Shown in pieces: positions 50,284-53,236 of a stretch of 53,236 nt of DNA (positions within the stretch are counted from its first letter, which is position 1; the number at the start of each line of letters is the position of its first letter). The DNA is taken from the IMG/VR virus record IMGVR_UViG_3300029319_000068, positions 1 to 53,236 of that record; one strand, written 5' to 3'. A program made the position numbers and the translations under genes. The notes under the pieces were generated by a model. It was given only the letters and a program-made list of their open reading frames with translations. It did no database searches and was not told the DNA's origin. The DNA comes from a virus.

Positions 50284-50581
50284 TAATCTCGTTTATCATT
50301 TCACGAGAATGTCGGATCAATCCTTGTAAAGTTTGATCTCCATAGAACATTTCCATGCCATGTAGCTGGTCTACATGCTTTTCATATTCGTCCAATTTCT
50401 TAAAAAACTTTTCAAGATCTTCAGACACGTCGGAAAGTTCTGTTCTTAACTTTAAAATATACCATATAAGAGTTACTATAATAATAGTAGCCAAAGAAAG
50501 CAAAAGGGGCAAAAGCCCCACAACAAAAGCCATAAGAATAAGGTTTATGACTAGCGATAAAGTTAAAAATATTTGTATCAT
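50159..50581 (-). CDS. Membrane protein with two hydrophobic helices and acidic coiled-coil tail
   Basis: 140 residues. Two hydrophobic stretches at the N-terminus (IFLTLSLVINLILMAFVVGL and LLLSLATIIIVTLIWYIL) are followed by a charged coiled coil (TELSDVSEDLEKFFKKLDEY, about 48-70) and a C-terminus dominated by glutamate (EEEENFDREEKEENSQEEKE). The topology suggests a small inner-membrane protein with its tail in the cytoplasm, but no function is evident. Its last 125 bases may overlap the 5-prime part of the sigma gene in another frame. It overlaps the zinc-ribbon gene upstream by 4 bases. Confidence 0.6.
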   Translation of the reverse strand: MIQIFLTLSLVINLILMAFVVGLLPLLLSLATIIIVTLIWYILKLRTELSDVSEDLEKFFKKLDEYEKHVDQLHGMEMFYGDQTLQGLIRHSREMINEIIDLQERYFLEEEENFDREEKEENSQEEKESILYRSPPESDS

Positions 50582-50841
50582 TTATATTCTATCTCTCTTA
50601 ATCTTTTCTTTTCATCTTTTAGATCTTGTCTAAAATCTTCAATACTCTTCTTGACAATTGAGCCTGTCTTTTGTTTTTTATCTTCGTCAGTATTTTTAAA
50701 CACACTGACTGTATTCATAGGTACTCTCTCTACACTTCCCGAGCAATACAAACAAATATCAAGCTTTTCTTTCATTGAATGCACAACTTCGATGATTTGC
50801 TTGCAGTCTTCGCTTAGGCATTTGTAGAAGTACTTAGGCAT
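50578..50841 (-). CDS. FmdB-like zinc-ribbon protein
   Basis: 87 residues. The N-terminal 40 residues, starting MPKYFYKC, place cysteines at 8, 13, 30 and 33 (CLSEDC, CLYC), followed by SGSVERVPM, the layout of FmdB-type zinc ribbons found in bacteria and phages, usually annotated as putative regulators. The C-terminal half is a basic, charged helix (KKSIEDFRQDLKDEKKRLRE). Nucleic-acid or protein interaction is likely, but no specific role is known. It overlaps the upstream gene by 8 bases and the downstream membrane protein by 4. Confidence 0.65.
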   Translation of the reverse strand: MPKYFYKCLSEDCKQIIEVVHSMKEKLDICLYCSGSVERVPMNTVSVFKNTDEDKKQKTGSIVKKSIEDFRQDLKDEKKRLREIEYK

Positions 50842-51010
50842 CAGATTCTGTCGCGTTTAACTCAACTTTGGGAGGGTTGGTGCAAATAATCTCTCCATCT
50901 TCAACTTTAAAGTCTAGCTCTTGCAAAATCGGCACAATATCGCTTTGCTCCATGAGAGATTTTTGCAAACACATCATTAATGTGCCCATTCCTTGATTTG
51001 AAAGTTTCAT
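50834..51010 (-). CDS. Small protein of unknown function (58 aa)
   Basis: 58 residues from the ATG at 51010 (MKLSNQGMGTLMMCLQKSLM), which has an excellent AAGGAG ribosome site eight bases upstream; a longer frame from 51055 has no such support. A helical N-terminal half is followed by a short beta-like hairpin (LDFKVEDGEIICTNPPKVEL). The MMCLQKSL...ILQELDF pattern looks like that of small conserved T4-like phage proteins with no assigned function. Located between the sugar cassette and the FmdB-like gene. Confidence 0.6.
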   Translation of the reverse strand: MKLSNQGMGTLMMCLQKSLMEQSDIVPILQELDFKVEDGEIICTNPPKVELNATESDA

Positions 51011-51020
51011 GTTTTTCTCC

Positions 51021-51971
51021 TTACCATTTGAAATTTTCTTTGTAAAACTGAACAAGCTTTACAATCTCTTCGTCGAAAACCTTTGTAGGTTTCCATCCAA
51101 GTGCTTCTAGTTTGTCTCCGTTAAGAGCATATCTAACATCTTGTCCAGGTCTTTTGTGGCTTAAGTCCACGTAATCTTTCCAGTTTACCTCATTATTATA
51201 GTATGCTTCAATGATTTTTTTAACAGTTAACCAATTTTTTTGTTCAAAATCGCCTGGAATGTTAAAGATTTCATCTACTTTACCAGATTCTACAATAGTT
51301 GTAACTGCTTCTGCTGTATCTTCTGCATGAAGCCAGTTACGGATTGGTTCGCCTTCGTCGTGAAGCATAATCTTTTTTCCTCGTTGGAGGAGTTTCACGC
51401 ACAAAGGAATAAGTTTTTCTGGGTATTGTCCTTCGCCATAATTGTTTGTTGGACGAACAATAACATACTTTACACCGTAAGTTCTTGCCCAAGCCAAGAT
51501 AAGCATATCTGATGATGCTTTAGAGGCTGAATAAGGGTTACTTGGGATAAGCGGGTCTGTCTCTACATGTTCACCCTCTGCAATGTCTCCATAGACTTCA
51601 TCAGTGCTGAAATGGAAGAAAACAGGACGCTTCATTGTGTTGTCTGGTTTGCGACGAATAAGATCTAACAGGTTCTTTACTCCATTCACGTTTGTTTCAA
51701 TAAAATCACTACTATCAATGATACTATTACCTACGTGAGATTCCGCAGCAATATTAATAACATAATCACAATCTGGTAAAGATTTAAGTTGTGCTATATC
51801 TTCTTCCAAAAAGGTAAAGTTAGGATCCCTCTTAAATACCTCTAGAAACGATTTGTTTGCCGCATAGGTAAGGTTGTCTACCCCATATACCTTCCAGCCC
51901 TTAGAGAGGCATTTTCTTGTGACGTATGAGCCAATTAAACCTAGACATCCAGTAATAACAACAAGTTTCAT
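51021..51971 (-). CDS. NAD-dependent nucleotide-sugar 4,6-dehydratase (RmlB-like, SDR family)
   Basis: 316 residues (RmlB is about 350). The NAD-binding GCLGLIG (8-14), INIAAESHVGNS (about 73-84), active-site TDE (123-125) in FHFSTDEVYGD, YSASK (Tyr147, Lys151) and RPTNNYGEGQYPEKLIP (about 174-190) are the full signature of dTDP-glucose 4,6-dehydratase-type enzymes. These oxidise C4 of a nucleotide sugar and eliminate water to give a 4-keto-6-deoxy sugar. All catalytic residues are present. The substrate cannot be settled from sequence. The gene is directly adjacent to the cupin (0-base gap), consistent with one pathway. Confidence 0.85.
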   Translation of the reverse strand: MKLVVITGCLGLIGSYVTRKCLSKGWKVYGVDNLTYAANKSFLEVFKRDPNFTFLEEDIAQLKSLPDCDYVINIAAESHVGNSIIDSSDFIETNVNGVKNLLDLIRRKPDNTMKRPVFFHFSTDEVYGDIAEGEHVETDPLIPSNPYSASKASSDMLILAWARTYGVKYVIVRPTNNYGEGQYPEKLIPLCVKLLQRGKKIMLHDEGEPIRNWLHAEDTAEAVTTIVESGKVDEIFNIPGDFEQKNWLTVKKIIEAYYNNEVNWKDYVDLSHKRPGQDVRYALNGDKLEALGWKPTKVFDEEIVKLVQFYKENFKW

Positions 51972-52340
51972 TTAATCTCCTTTTAAAATCCTGTGTGAAT
52001 CAGAGTCAAAGTGCTCAGTCGAAAACTCAAAAAGCTCTGAATCTTTAAGGGCGATCATTTGATGTCGGAGCCCGCGCCATACATGAAAGTTATCTCCAGG
52101 ATTCAAAACAAGCTCTTCAGCCAGTGCGATGTTGTCTTTGTCAGAAAATTTGACCAACATCTTTCCTGATTGTAAATAAAAAACTTCGTCTTTAAGTTCG
52201 TGGTAATGCCAAGAGCATCTTTTACCTTTCATAAAGAAAAGAAGCTTTCCGCAGTATTCGGACTTGTTTACGATCCATTTCTCGTAACCCCAGCCCTTTT
52301 TGACGAACTTCATTTCAAGACCCTGATTCAAAGTAGACAT
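51972..52340 (-). CDS. Sugar cupin (isomerase/epimerase-type)
   Basis: 122 residues from the ATG at 52340, or 113 from a second ATG at 52313 (MKFVKKGWGYE). Neither has a strong ribosome site. The cupin metal site is visible: His45 and His47 in CSWHYHE, Glu52 in DEVFYLQSG, then PGDNFHVWRGLRHQM with His93. Single-domain cupins of this type (GWGYEKWIVN opening, as in mannose-6-phosphate isomerase/guanylyltransferase C-terminal domains) accompany sugar-nucleotide pathways. It overlaps the HAD gene and abuts the dehydratase. Confidence 0.7.
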   Translation of the reverse strand: MSTLNQGLEMKFVKKGWGYEKWIVNKSEYCGKLLFFMKGKRCSWHYHELKDEVFYLQSGKMLVKFSDKDNIALAEELVLNPGDNFHVWRGLRHQMIALKDSELFEFSTEHFDSDSHRILKGD

Positions 52341-52644
52341 GAGCGCTTATTCCTTTATCGTCAATGTAAAAATCTCCAGCAGGTTTACCAAGTATAAGCT
52401 TGTGATACTTAGCTCCCCAAGAGGCAAGTTGTTTTTCGGTTAAGTCATAAAACTGAGCAATGGCTTTTTCAGCGTCATTGTTGTGACGACCCATTCCTCT
52501 TGCAGTAAAATAAATAATCTCACAACCATCATCGTAAAGCTGGTTAATAACCTTTATACGATTGTGTAGTGGCTGTGCTTGTGTGTAGTCGTTACCAGAG
52601 ACCTTTTCACAGATTGTTCCATCGATGTCAACTACATACGTCAT
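52315..52644 (-). CDS. HAD-superfamily phosphatase (sugar biosynthesis type)
   Basis: 109 residues. Motif I DIDGT (Asp6, Asp8), motif II Thr47 in YFTARG, Lys87 in LGKPAGD and Asp95/96 in FYIDDKG complete the HAD active site. The small size and lack of a cap domain fit the group found in capsule and LPS gene clusters, which remove phosphate from small sugar phosphates. It overlaps the nucleotidyltransferase gene upstream by 17 bases and the cupin downstream by about 26 (if the long cupin start is used), so the set is translationally linked. Confidence 0.75.
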   Translation of the reverse strand: MTYVVDIDGTICEKVSGNDYTQAQPLHNRIKVINQLYDDGCEIIYFTARGMGRHNNDAEKAIAQFYDLTEKQLASWGAKYHKLILGKPAGDFYIDDKGISAHVYFESGS

Positions 52645-53032
52645 TGTTTGCCTCCAAAATATTTGTGGTAGAGTATGTTCCTATTCTATCAAAAAATAAA
52701 ACTTTGTTAACTTTTTCCTGTCCTACGACTATCTTGCCTTTCCAATCAGAACCAACAATCATTGTATCTACATTGTTTTCAACAAGTCTTTGTCCTAGTT
52801 CGTTATCGGTTGAAAATAACACAACCTTGTCAATGTATTTGATTGCCTCAAGAAAAAACTTACGATCTTCTTGGCTGTTGAAAGGACGGCTGGGTCCTTT
52901 ACTTTCTTTTACACGACTGTCTGTATCTATACCAACAACAAGATAGTCGCCTTGTGATTTACAAAACTTAAAAAGCTCTACGTGCCCTCGATGAAGAATA
53001 TCGAAGCAGCCATTAGTCCAAATAACTTTCAT
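52628..53032 (-). CDS. HldE-type sugar-phosphate nucleotidyltransferase (cytidylyltransferase-like)
   Basis: 134 residues. The motif GCFDILHRGHVEL (8-20) contains the HxGH nucleotide-binding signature (His14, His17), and YSTTNIL near the end matches the ISSTxI-type motif of this superfamily. Best resemblance is to the adenylyltransferase domain of HldE (heptose-1-phosphate to ADP-heptose) and related glycerol-phosphate cytidylyltransferases. It would activate a sugar phosphate as a nucleotide sugar. No kinase domain is fused. Its product and the HAD phosphatase are steps of the same pathway in ADP-heptose synthesis, but the actual substrate is unproven. Confidence 0.8.
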   Translation of the reverse strand: MKVIWTNGCFDILHRGHVELFKFCKSQGDYLVVGIDTDSRVKESKGPSRPFNSQEDRKFFLEAIKYIDKVVLFSTDNELGQRLVENNVDTMIVGSDWKGKIVVGQEKVNKVLFFDRIGTYSTTNILEANNDVCS

Positions 53033-53236
53033 CTAGTAGTTCGCATACCAAGGAGAGTCAATAATCTTGTAAGCCTTTATAAGCTGCTCAATGCTAGTGT
53101 CGAGGTCGTATAGACACTCAAAGCCTTTGTCGTAGATCTTTTGACTGCTCACAATATAATCTCTTACATCTGGATCTTTTGTGAACTCTGCCTTGATAAT
53201 TTCAAGCGGAGTATGTTCACCAATCTTTTCTGCTAG
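53033..53236 (-). CDS. C-terminal part of an NAD-dependent epimerase/dehydratase (SDR), cut by window edge
   Basis: Only the last 67 codons are inside the window; the stop TAG is at 53033-53035, next to the ATG of the nucleotidyltransferase. The translation contains FTKDPDVRDYIVSSQKIYDK, then GFECLYDLDTSIEQLIKAYK, which matches the C-terminal substrate-binding end of extended SDR nucleotide-sugar epimerases. It extends the sugar cassette to the right of the window. The NAD-binding and catalytic residues lie outside, so the exact reaction cannot be inferred. Confidence 0.75.
   Translation of the reverse strand, partial: LAEKIGEHTPLEIIKAEFTKDPDVRDYIVSSQKIYDKGFECLYDLDTSIEQLIKAYKIIDSPWYANY

Noticed and set aside
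1-53236. CRISPR arrays, insertion sequences, integrase, attachment sites, toxin-antitoxin or anti-defence cassette
   Set aside because: No spaced short repeats, transposase or recombinase motifs, or inverted repeat ends were seen. Gene content is that of a lytic T4-like virion and DNA-metabolism region.

Overview
The window is part of the genome of a tailed, T4-like (contractile-tail) bacteriophage. It is AT-rich, and every credible gene (about 35, two of them partial) lies on the minus strand, so transcription runs from the right end of the window to the left. The T4-type hallmarks are a large terminase (gp17), portal (gp20), prohead protease (gp21), baseplate wedge proteins gp25 and gp6, a gp55-like late sigma factor, a gp46/gp47-type recombination nuclease and a primase. 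The LamG/DNRLRE-rich virion proteins, the sugar-nucleotide genes and several small families look like those of uncultivated marine T4-like phages. That host assignment is inference from family resemblance; no database was searched.

Layout, in transcription order (right to left). (1) 53.2-51.0 kb: a sugar-nucleotide cassette with an SDR epimerase fragment, a HldE-type nucleotidyltransferase, a HAD phosphatase, a sugar cupin and an RmlB-like 4,6-dehydratase. (2) 51.0-49.2 kb: small accessory proteins, the late sigma factor and a small helical protein that may be the small terminase. (3) 49.2-14.3 kb: about 35 kb of virion genes. These are a baseplate hub protein carrying two cell-wall hydrolase domains, a needle-like protein, a 2196-residue giant protein, gp25, gp6, a DNRLRE-type protein, a gp7-like wedge protein with lectin and MAM-like domains, a second LamG protein and a series of further tail or baseplate proteins. 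(4) 14.3-7.5 kb: a DNA-metabolism block (RuvC-type resolvase, primase, fused Mre11-Rad50), interrupted by two tandem LamG lectin genes and a possible capsid-targeted protein. (5) 7.5-6.0 kb: small membrane proteins resembling a holin/spanin cassette. (6) 6.0-0 kb: head assembly and packaging (terminase, portal, possible scaffold, prohead protease cut by the window edge).

Intergenic space is minimal and many genes overlap by 4-11 bases, so translational coupling is common. The main regulatory signal is a minus-strand motif, CTATTTA preceded by an A-rich tract. It recurs in front of several late genes and is a candidate late promoter related to, but different from, the T4 TATAAATA element. A sigma70-like promoter stands alone in front of the Mre11-Rad50 gene and predicts a leaderless mRNA. 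A stem-loop with a T-run sits just before the prohead protease.

The most notable points are the single-chain Mre11-Rad50 fusion, the new late-promoter-like motif, the tandem lectins with conserved ends and diversified centres, the dual-hydrolase hub, gp17 lying next to gp20 without the sheath and tube genes, and an open frame without its own start after the 123-aa MKITK protein. No tRNA, CRISPR array, insertion sequence, integrase or plus-strand gene could be supported.
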